Positions 1 to 6,687 of a DNA stretch of 31,455 nt are shown in pieces. This stretch comes from CAYTRP01 sp964625145 (GTDB taxonomy: Bacteria; Sumerlaeota; Sumerlaeia; SLMS01; JAHLLQ01): NCBI GenBank assembly GCA_964625145.1, contig CAZVAQ010000028.1, positions 1-31,455 of the forward strand, in the 5' to 3' direction. The position numbers and the translations under genes were made by a program. Numbering within the stretch: the first letter of the stretch is position 1; each line of letters opens with the position of its first letter. The notes beneath the pieces were generated by a model that was not told the DNA's origin, made no database searches, and saw only the letters and a list, made by a program, of their open reading frames with translations.

Positions 1-45
1 GGCGTAGGCGGTCCGACCAGCTGCCCCCCAATGTCGCGCCTTTCT

Positions 46-57
46 GTCGCATGCGAC
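46..57. repeat. 12-bp perfect palindrome
   Basis: The sequence GTCGCATGCGAC is its own reverse complement. It lies about 215 bp before the likely nusA start, in a stretch (1-140) where I see no gene. It could be an operator half of the nusA promoter region or chance in GC-rich DNA. No clear promoter boxes were recognised next to it. Confidence 0.3.
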
Positions 58-140
58 CGTGTCGGAGTTTTCCCGGTCGTGTAGAAATTTCCGTGCGTGG
101 GCAGGGTGGGGCGTGAAGCCTCCCCTCCCGTTTTTGTATT

Positions 141-176
141 GAGCGGGGGGGCCGCCGAAGGGCGGCCCCCTCGCTT
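141..176 (+). terminator. Strong GC-rich hairpin upstream of nusA (terminator or attenuator-like)
   Basis: Arms 141-156 and 161-176 pair over 16 bp, with two G-U pairs, around the loop GAAG. The core is GGGGGCCGCC against GGCGGCCCCC. Only three T residues follow on the plus strand, so it is not a textbook intrinsic terminator. It may end transcription from upstream, or act as a leader hairpin controlling nusA, whose own product works on hairpin-dependent pausing and termination. The first in-frame ATG of nusA (195) starts only 18 nt after the hairpin, which favours initiation at 273. Confidence 0.4.
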
Positions 177-272
177 TAGGACCCCAAAACCGGCATGGCC
201 AAATCCGCACCAGACAGACCAATCGACCCGCCAGCGCGACCAAGGCGCCGGGGGCAGGGAGCAGATCCGAAA

Positions 273-1844
273 ATGGCAAAGCGCGCGAAGAAGGAAGAAA
301 TCAGGGCACTCAACGTGAAGCCGCTGATCAAGCAGATCGCCAAGGAGAAGGAGCTGGAGGGCGAGGTGATCAAGCAGGCCATCGAGGCGGCGATCCTCTC
401 GGCGGCGTCCAAGCGCGTGGGGATCTTCAAGGAACCGCGCCCGGAGCTGGACCTGGAGAGCGGCGACCTGCGCCTGTATGTGAAGAAGAAGGTCACGATC
501 AGCGTCGAGGATCCGCGCCATGAGATCGACATTCTTTCCGCCAAGGCGATCAACCCGTCGCACATGATGGGCGACGAGATCGATGTGGAGATCGACCCGG
601 AGCAGTTCGGCCGCATCGCCGCCCAGTCCGTGCGCCAGGGCATCCTGCAGCGCCTGCGCGACGCCGAGCGCGACCGCATCTACCAGGAGTACAAGAACAA
701 GGTCGGCACCGTGGTCACGGGGATCGTGCAGCGCTATGAGCGGCGCGACGCCATCGTGGCGCTGGGCAAGGTGGAGTGCCTGCTCCCCCACCACGAGATT
801 CCGTTCGGCGTGCGCTATCGCTTTGGCGACCGCATCCGCTGCCTGATCATCGACGTGCGCCGCACGCCAAAGGGGCCGCAGGTCATCCTGTCGCGCACGC
901 GCTCGGAATTGGTGAAGCAGCTCTTCGCCACCGAGGTGCCGGAGATCAGCGACGGCACCGTGCGCATCGTGGAAATCGCGCGCGAGCCCGGCGTCCGCAC
1001 CAAGATCGCCGTGCAGAGCATGAACCCGGACGTCGATCCCGTCGGCGCGTGCGTCGGCATGAAGGGTTCGCGCGTGCAGATGATCGTGCGCGAGCTGGAC
1101 AACGAGAAGGTCGACATCGTGCCGTTCTCGATCGATCCGGAGACATTCATCTCCTCGGCGCTGAACCCGGCGAAGATCTTCAGCATCAAGCTGAACGAGA
1201 TCGAGCGTCGCGCCGCGGTGGTGGTGGAGCATGATTCGTTGGCCAAGGCCATCGGCAAGCGCGGCCAGAACGCCAAGCTGGCAGCGAAGCTGACCGGTTG
1301 GAAGATCGACGTGTCCGAGCAGGAGGACGAGGCCGAGCTGCAGCGCCTGGAAACGATCGCGCAGCAGTACCTGATGGACTTCCTCAGCCAGATCGACGGC
1401 CTGAGCCAGTTCTCCAAGGAGGCCCTGGCGCGGTCGGAGAACTTCGACACTGTGGAGAAGTTGGCCGAGGCGGAGCCGTCGCAGCTTCTCAGCTTCACGG
1501 CCGACGACGAGGAGCTGGCCGAGGATATCGTGGCCGGCGCGAAGGAGTATCTGGAAAACCTGCGCGAGATGACCGCCAGTTCGGAAGCGGTCATCAGCGG
1601 CGAGATGAAGGAGAAGCTGGCGAACCTGACGGCGCTGGCGGATCGCCTGGCAGGCAAGGCGCCTTCCGCAGAAGTGGTTGCGGGCGTCACCGAAGGCGAC
1701 TCGGCTGACGCGGCCGATCCGGCCGAGTTGCCCAAGCCGGGTGAGGCCTTCACCGCCGCCCCGGAAGACGTCGCCGATCCGCCCCCGGCCAGCGAAGTCG
1801 CCCCCGAAGTCAGCGAGGAAGAGAAGGAAGGAGGGGAAGGATAA
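273..1844 (+). CDS. nusA: Transcription termination/antitermination factor NusA
   Basis: NusA binds RNA polymerase and nascent RNA and modulates pausing, intrinsic termination and antitermination. Counting from the ATG at 273 the protein has 523 residues. They comprise an N-terminal polymerase-binding domain (about 1-140), an S1 domain (about 143-210, from NKVGTVVTGIVQR to VILSRT), KH1 with GMKG at 262-265, KH2 with GKRG at 328-331, one C-terminal helical acidic-repeat-like domain (about 350-450), and an Ala/Glu/Pro-rich acidic tail. An in-frame ATG at 195 would add 26 Arg/Pro-rich residues. I prefer 273 because a purine-rich GGGAG lies about 11 nt before it and the 195 start sits almost against the hairpin at 141-176. 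The usual downstream partner infB is not seen; a scaffold gap begins 21 bp after the stop. Product assignment is secure, the start less so. Confidence 0.96.
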   Translation: MAKRAKKEEIRALNVKPLIKQIAKEKELEGEVIKQAIEAAILSAASKRVGIFKEPRPELDLESGDLRLYVKKKVTISVEDPRHEIDILSAKAINPSHMMGDEIDVEIDPEQFGRIAAQSVRQGILQRLRDAERDRIYQEYKNKVGTVVTGIVQRYERRDAIVALGKVECLLPHHEIPFGVRYRFGDRIRCLIIDVRRTPKGPQVILSRTRSELVKQLFATEVPEISDGTVRIVEIAREPGVRTKIAVQSMNPDVDPVGACVGMKGSRVQMIVRELDNEKVDIVPFSIDPETFISSALNPAKIFSIKLNEIERRAAVVVEHDSLAKAIGKRGQNAKLAAKLTGWKIDVSEQEDEAELQRLETIAQQYLMDFLSQIDGLSQFSKEALARSENFDTVEKLAEAEPSQLLSFTADDEELAEDIVAGAKEYLENLREMTASSEAVISGEMKEKLANLTALADRLAGKAPSAEVVAGVTEGDSADAADPAELPKPGEAFTAAPEDVADPPPASEVAPEVSEEEKEGGEG

Positions 1845-1865
1845 AGGCTAAAGGATGAAGGATAA
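1836..1865. repeat. Imperfect heptamer-like tandem repeat at the assembly gap
   Basis: The stretch from the nusA stop codon to the gap consists of near-repeats of A/GAAGGAT and AAAGGCT units. It runs directly into the N block, so the true array is probably longer and is the likely reason the assembly broke here. Confidence 0.6.
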
Positions 1866-1965
1866 NNNNNNNNNNNNNNNNNNNNNNNNNNNNNNNNNNN
1901 NNNNNNNNNNNNNNNNNNNNNNNNNNNNNNNNNNNNNNNNNNNNNNNNNNNNNNNNNNNNNNNNN
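1866..1965. other. Scaffold gap (100 N)
   Basis: Exactly one hundred N bases, a conventional filler for a gap of unknown size. It hides the start of the following TPR-like gene and any genes between it and nusA. The nusA-TPR adjacency is therefore not proven by sequence. Confidence 0.99.
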
Positions 1966-2742
1966 GTTCAGGGGTACCTGAACCGGCAGCAGTTTGCGGA
2001 GGCGCAGGAGGCGATTGCCTGCGTGGACGAGGACTTTGCGGACGATCCGTTGGCGCTGCACTTGGCCGGGTTGGTGTGGGAGCGGACGTATCTGGAGATG
2101 GCGGCCCGCGGCGAGCGGCCGGGGCTGGAGCTGTACGAGCGCGCGGAGAGCTACTATCGCCGGGCCATGGCGGCCGATCCCGACAATGCGGAGATTCACT
2201 GCGAGCGTTTGTTCGCGTGCCTTTTTGTGTTGGGGACACAGCGCAACGACCCCAACCGCATGCAGGAGGGGCTGGAGCTGGCGATGAGCCTGGCGCAGCA
2301 GTCGGAGGATCCGGAGCTGTCGGCGATATTCGACCGCGAGGCGGCAATACTGGCCACGGGGCTGGCGAGGCTGTCGCAGGAGCCGGCGGATTGGGACTTG
2401 GCAAACGCGCTGTTCGACAAGGCCGTGGAACCGGCGGCGGAGCGGGAGATCTACTTCTTCCACCTGTATCGCGGGATGGTGAAGCGCGAGGCTGCGCAGC
2501 GCACGGGAGATGGCGAGGCGCTCAACCAGGCCATCGCGTCCTTCCGGCGTTCGTGGGGAATCGAATCGACCCGGGGGTTGCAATATCTGCTGGCCGATGC
2601 CCTCTTGCAGCTCGACGATCCGGGCCCGTCGGACCTGCGAGACGCCGGGGAACTCGTGACGGCCTTGACTCGGGACGCCGAGGACGATGTTCTTGTGCAG
2701 GCGCTGAAGCGGCGCTACGAGTTGCGAACGCAGGGCCGCTGA
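1966..2742 (+). CDS. TPR-like repeat protein, 5' end missing in gap
   Basis: An open frame enters from the N gap and continues for 258 codons to TGA at 2740-2742. The visible protein is almost entirely helical, with tetratricopeptide-like pairs such as AESYYRRAMAADPDNAEIHC, LANALFDKAVEPAAEREIYF and LNQAIASFRRSWGIESTRG. These repeats usually form a superhelix for protein-protein contact; no enzymatic motif is visible. No membrane segment is seen in the visible part, but the N-terminus (and any signal peptide) is lost. It stops 37 bp before the amidotransferase gene in the same direction, so the two may be co-transcribed. Function is unknown. Confidence 0.8.
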   Translation, partial: VQGYLNRQQFAEAQEAIACVDEDFADDPLALHLAGLVWERTYLEMAARGERPGLELYERAESYYRRAMAADPDNAEIHCERLFACLFVLGTQRNDPNRMQEGLELAMSLAQQSEDPELSAIFDREAAILATGLARLSQEPADWDLANALFDKAVEPAAEREIYFFHLYRGMVKREAAQRTGDGEALNQAIASFRRSWGIESTRGLQYLLADALLQLDDPGPSDLRDAGELVTALTRDAEDDVLVQALKRRYELRTQGR

Positions 2743-2779
2743 CAAGACCCAGGGAATCCACACCGCACGGACCACGACC

Positions 2780-3382
2780 ATGACCGTCCTCGTCATCGAC
2801 AACTACGATTCCTTCACCTACAATCTGGTGCAGTATCTGGGCGAGCTGGGCGCGTCGCTCAAGGTGGTTCGCAACGACAAGATCGACGACGCGGCCATGG
2901 AGCACTTCGCGCCGACGTGTATCGTGATCTCCCCCGGGCCGGGCACGCCGGAGGACGCGGGTCAGTCCATGGAGATCCTTCGCCGGCACGCCCGGCGCAT
3001 CCCGACATTGGGTGTTTGTCTGGGACACCAATGCATTGGCCAGGTGTTTGGCGGACGCGTCGTTCGCGCACCGCGGTTGATGCACGGCAAGACGAGCCTG
3101 ATCCGTCACGACAATGAGGGCGTGTTTCGCGGCCTGCCGAATCCATTCGAGGCCACGCGCTATCATTCCCTGGCCATCGAGGATGGCAGCCTGCCGGCCG
3201 ATGTGGAAGTCATCGCCCGTGCAATGGACGACAACGTGATCATGGGCGTGCGTCACAAGAAGTACCCCATCCACGGCGTGCAGTTCCACCCCGAGTCGAT
3301 CCTGACAGCGGACGGCAAGCAGTTGCTCCGGAATTTTCTGGACCTCGCCGTGAATCACGAGCTGACGGCGCAGAGCACGTAA
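2780..3382 (+). CDS. trpG: Glutamine amidotransferase, anthranilate/aminodeoxychorismate synthase component II
   Basis: A 200-residue class I glutamine amidotransferase that would supply ammonia from glutamine to a chorismate-converting partner (TrpE or PabB). It starts with the family signature VLVIDNYDSFTYNL. It carries the oxyanion motif SPGPGTP at 51-57, the nucleophile Cys80 in GVCLGHQ, and the His170/Glu172 pair in QFHPES. Length is normal for a stand-alone TrpG/PabA. No trpE, pabB or other tryptophan or folate gene is in the window, so TrpG and PabA cannot be told apart; some bacteria use one such protein for both pathways. The upstream neighbour is the TPR-like gene, 37 bp away. Confidence 0.93.
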   Translation: MTVLVIDNYDSFTYNLVQYLGELGASLKVVRNDKIDDAAMEHFAPTCIVISPGPGTPEDAGQSMEILRRHARRIPTLGVCLGHQCIGQVFGGRVVRAPRLMHGKTSLIRHDNEGVFRGLPNPFEATRYHSLAIEDGSLPADVEVIARAMDDNVIMGVRHKKYPIHGVQFHPESILTADGKQLLRNFLDLAVNHELTAQST

Positions 3383-3420
3383 GAAATTCCGGGTTCCCAG
3401 TTCCGATTGAAGCGATGGGA

Positions 3421-3442
3421 GCCTGGGCATCCTTGCCCGGGC
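3421..3442. repeat. Intergenic hairpin between convergent genes
   Basis: GCCTGGGCA (3421-3429) pairs with TGCCCGGGC (3434-3442) over 9 bp, with one T-G wobble, around the loop TCCT. It lies in the 96-bp space between the stops of the amidotransferase gene (+) and gluQ (-). It is placed as a bidirectional terminator would be, but neither side has a T tract. It might instead be a dispersed intergenic repeat; copies elsewhere in the genome cannot be checked here. Confidence 0.45.
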
Positions 3443-3478
3443 GGAAATAAGTGTCACTTGTGCCCTGAACTTGTCTAC

Positions 3479-4441
3479 TCATGGGCGAAACGTGCCTAGC
3501 AACTCGCGATCAAAATGCACATCCTCACGCGGGATGGCGTTGATGTTGAAGCGTTGGATGAGGTCGTTCATGGTGAGCCTCTCCCCCGCCGCGCATTGAC
3601 CCAACGTGCACGCCAGATAACTTCGAATGGCTGTCGCGTCGAATCCTTCCGCCATGAAGCGCGCCATGTCGTCGGCGCCGTCGCGCTTGGAGAGGCGCTC
3701 GCCGTTCTCCGCGAGGAACAACGGAATGTGCCAATAGCGCGGTACGGGCATCTGTAGGCAGGTGAGGATCCACGCCTGGCGCGCTCCGGAATCGAGCAGG
3801 TCACCACCGCGCAACACGTCGGTAATGCCGCAGAGCGAGTCATCAACAGCGCATGCCAGTTGGTAGGCGTGCAGACCGTCGGCGCGCTGGATGACAAAGT
3901 CGCCGGATTCCCGGTCGAGATCGATCTCAACGGTTCCAGCGAACTTGTCCTCGAAGTTTTTTGGGGCCCTCTGCACGCGCAGGCGCCAGCAATGTTGTTC
4001 GCGATTGGCGATACGCTTGTTGGCCAACTCGGCAGGATAATCCGCATAGATGCCGGGATAGCGTCCGGGGTTATCGCCCCGATGTGGTGCGGAGGCGGCC
4101 TCGCGGACTTCTTTGCGACTGGCAAAGCAGGGATAGGCCAAGCCTGCCTGATGAAGTTGTCTCACCAACGGGGCATAGACGCTGTCGCGCTCTGATTGGC
4201 GAATGGGTGATTCGTCCCACTTAATTCCAAGCATGGCGAGGTCCGCCAGTTGGCGCTCCTCGATGCCGGGGCGCACACGCGTGGTGTCGAGATCCTCAAT
4301 GCGCAGGAGGAATCGCCCGCCTGCGGAACGGCAATGCAGGTATGCGGCGAGGGCAGTGCGCAGGTTGCCCAAATGGAGCATGCCCGTCGGGCTGGGAGCA
4401 TAGCGCCCCACGTATCCCGCGCAGTGTGCTGCAGCGTTCAT
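3479..4441 (-). CDS. gluQ: Glutamyl-queuosine tRNA(Asp) synthetase
   Basis: A 320-residue paralogue of glutamyl-tRNA synthetase limited to the catalytic domain. In the family it attaches glutamate to the queuosine base of tRNA(Asp). The Rossmann signature RYAPSPTGMLHLGNLRTAL holds the HIGH-type motif HLGN (23-26), and RLSKRDGA (249-256) is the KMSKS-type loop. The C-terminal anticodon-binding domain of full GltX is absent, as expected. The zinc-binding segment is degraded: the family's CxC is CFA (Cys105 and Ala107), and the later Cys of the YPGTCR-type motif is Tyr (RYPGIYAD). The start ATG overlaps the stop of the upstream lipoprotein gene as ATGA. No Shine-Dalgarno is visible, which suggests translational coupling. 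Confidence 0.88.
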   Translation of the reverse strand: MNAAAHCAGYVGRYAPSPTGMLHLGNLRTALAAYLHCRSAGGRFLLRIEDLDTTRVRPGIEERQLADLAMLGIKWDESPIRQSERDSVYAPLVRQLHQAGLAYPCFASRKEVREAASAPHRGDNPGRYPGIYADYPAELANKRIANREQHCWRLRVQRAPKNFEDKFAGTVEIDLDRESGDFVIQRADGLHAYQLACAVDDSLCGITDVLRGGDLLDSGARQAWILTCLQMPVPRYWHIPLFLAENGERLSKRDGADDMARFMAEGFDATAIRSYLACTLGQCAAGERLTMNDLIQRFNINAIPREDVHFDRELLGTFRP

Positions 4442-5409
4442 TCCGTGGAGGCGGACGCCAGGGCCGCATTCATGGCCAAGCCGAGCAACCGAAGCTGGCG
4501 GGGAATCACGCTGTCGATTTGACCGACACCCGTGACTCCGTCGTAGAAGGGATTGAAGTACACAAGCGTCAGGTCGGCCTCGCGCGCCAGCTCGCCGAGC
4601 TGTTCCTTCTTCTCGGGATGCGTGACAATCAGGATGCGCGCCGGCAGGTTTGCGGCCTGGGCGGCGATGGCGGCGCGTTGCTCTTCGGACACGGCTCCGT
4701 TGACGCCGAGGTCCACGGTTGCGATCACCTCAAGCCCGACGCTTTCCAGGAAGGGATGCAAGCGCGGGTCATCGGTGAAGACGCGTTGCCCGCCGAGAGT
4801 GGAGGCAAGGGAATCGAGTTCCTCCTCCAGGGAGAGCAGGCGTTGGTCCAGCGCCTTCAGGTTGCCATTCAACTTCATCTGCTCCTGGGTGCCCGTGAAC
4901 ACTTTCAGGAGCTTACCGTGCAGATTTCGGGCATTCTCCCGAAGGTTCCCAGCCAGCAACCATGTGAAGTTGTTATTGTTGGCCGTGTCGCGAATCGTCA
5001 GGATGGACGTGTTGGGTGCCAACCTGCGCACCATCTCTATGGCGTTTGCGTCCACGTTGCCGCCATAGGCGACCACCATGTTGGCGCGCGCGATGCGGAC
5101 CTCCTCGTCGGGGGTGGGCTCGGCGCGCTTCTCGCGCGGGACCACCGGCCCGAGCAGTCGTGTCTCGGCGACACCGTCTAGCAGCTCGCGGGACAGGAAC
5201 TCGGCGATGCCGGTCGTGGTCACCACCTGTGGAAGCGGACTTTCCTCTGGCTTGAGCTCCTGCCGGCCGGCGGGTCCCGCGCAGGCGGCCAGCGTGGCCA
5301 GCAGGACAATGCACAAGAGCCCGCTTCCGAAGAGGCGGGCTCCGTAGTTTCTGAGGGAACCTGAAGTCAGTAGCCGTGATGGGGTCGACACGGCGTAGCC
5401 GTGAAGCAT
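4438..5409 (-). CDS. TroA/ZnuA-like metal-type substrate-binding lipoprotein without canonical ligands
   Basis: A 323-residue secreted protein. The first 42 residues form a signal peptide with a hydrophobic core and lipobox ending LAAC, so Cys43 would be lipidated. The rest resembles cluster A-I (zinc/manganese) binding proteins: VVTTTGIAEFL, EPTPDEEVRIARANMVVAYG, a long helix with NARNLHGKLLKV, and VFTDDPRLHPFLESVGLEV. The canonical metal ligands are not visible: the PHxYxPTP His becomes Lys94, the DPHxW His is lost in NNNNFTW, and the HDAF His is replaced in FTDD (210-214). No ABC permease or ATPase gene is adjacent. It starts 29 bp after rpmG and overlaps gluQ by ATGA. The frame is open far upstream, so the start was chosen from the signal peptide. 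Ligand unknown. Confidence 0.72.
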   Translation of the reverse strand: MLHGYAVSTPSRLLTSGSLRNYGARLFGSGLLCIVLLATLAACAGPAGRQELKPEESPLPQVVTTTGIAEFLSRELLDGVAETRLLGPVVPREKRAEPTPDEEVRIARANMVVAYGGNVDANAIEMVRRLAPNTSILTIRDTANNNNFTWLLAGNLRENARNLHGKLLKVFTGTQEQMKLNGNLKALDQRLLSLEEELDSLASTLGGQRVFTDDPRLHPFLESVGLEVIATVDLGVNGAVSEEQRAAIAAQAANLPARILIVTHPEKKEQLGELAREADLTLVYFNPFYDGVTGVGQIDSVIPRQLRLLGLAMNAALASASTE

Positions 5410-5438
5410 GGCCAACCGGCCTTTCGCCGCAGGGGTCG

Positions 5439-5621
5439 TTACTTGACTTCGCGGTGAACGGTGTGGCGCTTCAGGAACTTGTTGTACTTCTTGAGCTCGA
5501 TACGGGCCGTGGTGTTCTTGCGATTCTTCACGGTGACGTAGCGCGAAACGCCCGGGACGTCGGAACTGCGCGACTCGGTGCATTCGAGGATCACTTGGAC
5601 GCGATTGCCCTTCTTGGCCAT
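5439..5621 (-). CDS. rpmG: Ribosomal protein bL33 (zinc-free type)
   Basis: A 60-residue basic protein of the large ribosomal subunit, of normal length, from MAKKGNRVQVILECTE to KFLKRHTVHREVK. Zinc-binding L33 carries two CxxC pairs. Here only Cys14 is present (LECTES), and the second pair is replaced, so this is the 'C-minus' form that folds without zinc. A GGAG precedes the ATG by about 10 nt (minus strand). It is the first gene of an rpmG-lipoprotein-gluQ unit with gaps of 29 and -4 bp. It is not beside tuf, tRNA-Trp, secE or nusG, a common setting for rpmG. Confidence 0.96.
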   Translation of the reverse strand: MAKKGNRVQVILECTESRSSDVPGVSRYVTVKNRKNTTARIELKKYNKFLKRHTVHREVK

Positions 5622-5771
5622 CGGATGACTGCTCCATCGGATTCAAGACCTCCGCGGTTCGAGCCCACTGCTCGCTCGCGGGCCCGGAAGTAGGCTGCTG
5701 GCGGGGCACCATGACAAGCCCAAAAGCACGGTCTTCGCCCTTTTTTCGTCGCAGCCCCGCCTCTCCATTTG

Positions 5772-5793
5772 CCCCGGTCTTCGGACCCCGGGG
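5772..5793. repeat. UUCG-type hairpin in the divergent rpmG/permease region
   Basis: GGTC-TTCG-GACC at 5776-5787 is a perfect stem with a stable UUCG tetraloop. An alternative outer pairing joins CCCCGG (5772-5777) with CCGGGG (5788-5793). It lies in the 250-bp space between rpmG (-) and the permease (+), about 80 bp before the permease start, and could be a leader structure for that gene. Apart from this, nothing recognisable was found at 5622-5871; the TTCGAGCC near 5657 does not build into a tRNA. Confidence 0.35.
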
Positions 5794-5871
5794 ACCGTCT
5801 GGAGCGCCGTGACCGCCATGGAGCGGTTTGCGGGCCATCCTCTCCACCCCGCCCATAGGCGACATTCCGGC

Positions 5872-6678
5872 ATGGAACTTCTGACGCAGCTCTCCCCCGT
5901 GGTCCTTTTGCTGCTGTTTTTGGCGGGGATTGTGGCGGGAATTATCAACACCATCGGAGGGGGCGGAAGCGTCGTCACCCTTCCGGTGCTGATTTTCGCG
6001 GGACTGCCGGGGTCTGTGGCCAACGCGACAAACCGGATTGGGATCATCGCCCAGAACGTCGCGGCCATCCGCAAGTTTCGCCAGTACAAGGTCCGGGAGG
6101 ACCACCTATCCTGGCGGTTGATGATTGTGGCGGCGGTGGGAGCGTTTGTGGGGGCAAAGCTGGCGGCCTTCATCCCGGACCGTGAGTTCGAGTTCATCCT
6201 GGGCCTGCTCATGCTCGGCCTGCTGGTCCTGATGCTGGTGCGTCCCAAGCCGCATCTGTTGAAGGATGGCGCGCCGGAGAACGCCTGGGCGCCGCTCTCC
6301 ATGAAGGGACGCGCCGGCCTGCTCACGTGCTTCTTCTTCCTCGGCGTCTATGCGGGTTTTATCCAGGCCGGCATGGGTATCATGATCCTGCTGGTGCTTG
6401 GCTACTTTCTGCGGATGGATTTGGTGCGCGGCAATTACATCAAACTGGTCGTGATCCTGGGGTTGTCGTTCATCGCACTGGGAACGTTCCTGATGAGCGG
6501 TGTGCGAATCGATTGGCTGGCGGGGATTGCGTGCGCCTCCGGCCAGGTGGTTGGCGCGTGGATCGGCGCATGGATCGCGACCCGCGGCGGCGAGTTCTGG
6601 ATCGTTGCCATCATGTCGGCGGTGATCTTGTTCAGCAGCGCAAAGCTGTTGGGGTTGCTGGCGCTTCTGGGTTGGTGA
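5872..6678 (+). CDS. TSUP/TauE-SafE family membrane permease
   Basis: A 268-residue integral membrane protein of the TSUP family, whose members move sulfur-containing or organic anions across the inner membrane. It has about eight hydrophobic segments arranged as two related halves. The first half bears the family glycine motif GIINTIGGGGSVVTLPVL (23-40), and the second bears YAGFIQAGMGIMILLVL (160-176). The start at ATG 5872 (MELLTQLSP) places the first helix directly at the N-terminus. A GTG at 5809 or ATG at 5818 would add a non-hydrophobic leader, and no strong ribosome site decides between them. Substrate cannot be inferred because no sulfur-metabolism gene is nearby. It converges with prmA, the stops being 9 bp apart. 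Confidence 0.88.
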   Translation: MELLTQLSPVVLLLLFLAGIVAGIINTIGGGGSVVTLPVLIFAGLPGSVANATNRIGIIAQNVAAIRKFRQYKVREDHLSWRLMIVAAVGAFVGAKLAAFIPDREFEFILGLLMLGLLVLMLVRPKPHLLKDGAPENAWAPLSMKGRAGLLTCFFFLGVYAGFIQAGMGIMILLVLGYFLRMDLVRGNYIKLVVILGLSFIALGTFLMSGVRIDWLAGIACASGQVVGAWIGAWIATRGGEFWIVAIMSAVILFSSAKLLGLLALLGW

Positions 6679-6687
6679 GGCGGGACC

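Noticed and set aside
97..318. 73-codon plus-strand frame before nusA
   Set aside because: It covers the hairpin and overlaps nusA in another frame; composition is random-like (Pro/Arg-rich).
815..2404. Long minus-strand frame across nusA, the gap and the TPR gene
   Set aside because: It spans the N block and shadows nusA; no recognisable protein.
5640..5700. Possible tRNA suggested by GGTTCGAGCCC near 5657
   Set aside because: No matching T-stem, anticodon arm or acceptor stem can be folded on either strand.
5622..5871. Zur-type operator expected if rpmG and the lipoprotein gene respond to zinc
   Set aside because: No AT-rich palindrome of the Zur kind is visible in this GC-rich space, so zinc regulation is not directly supported.
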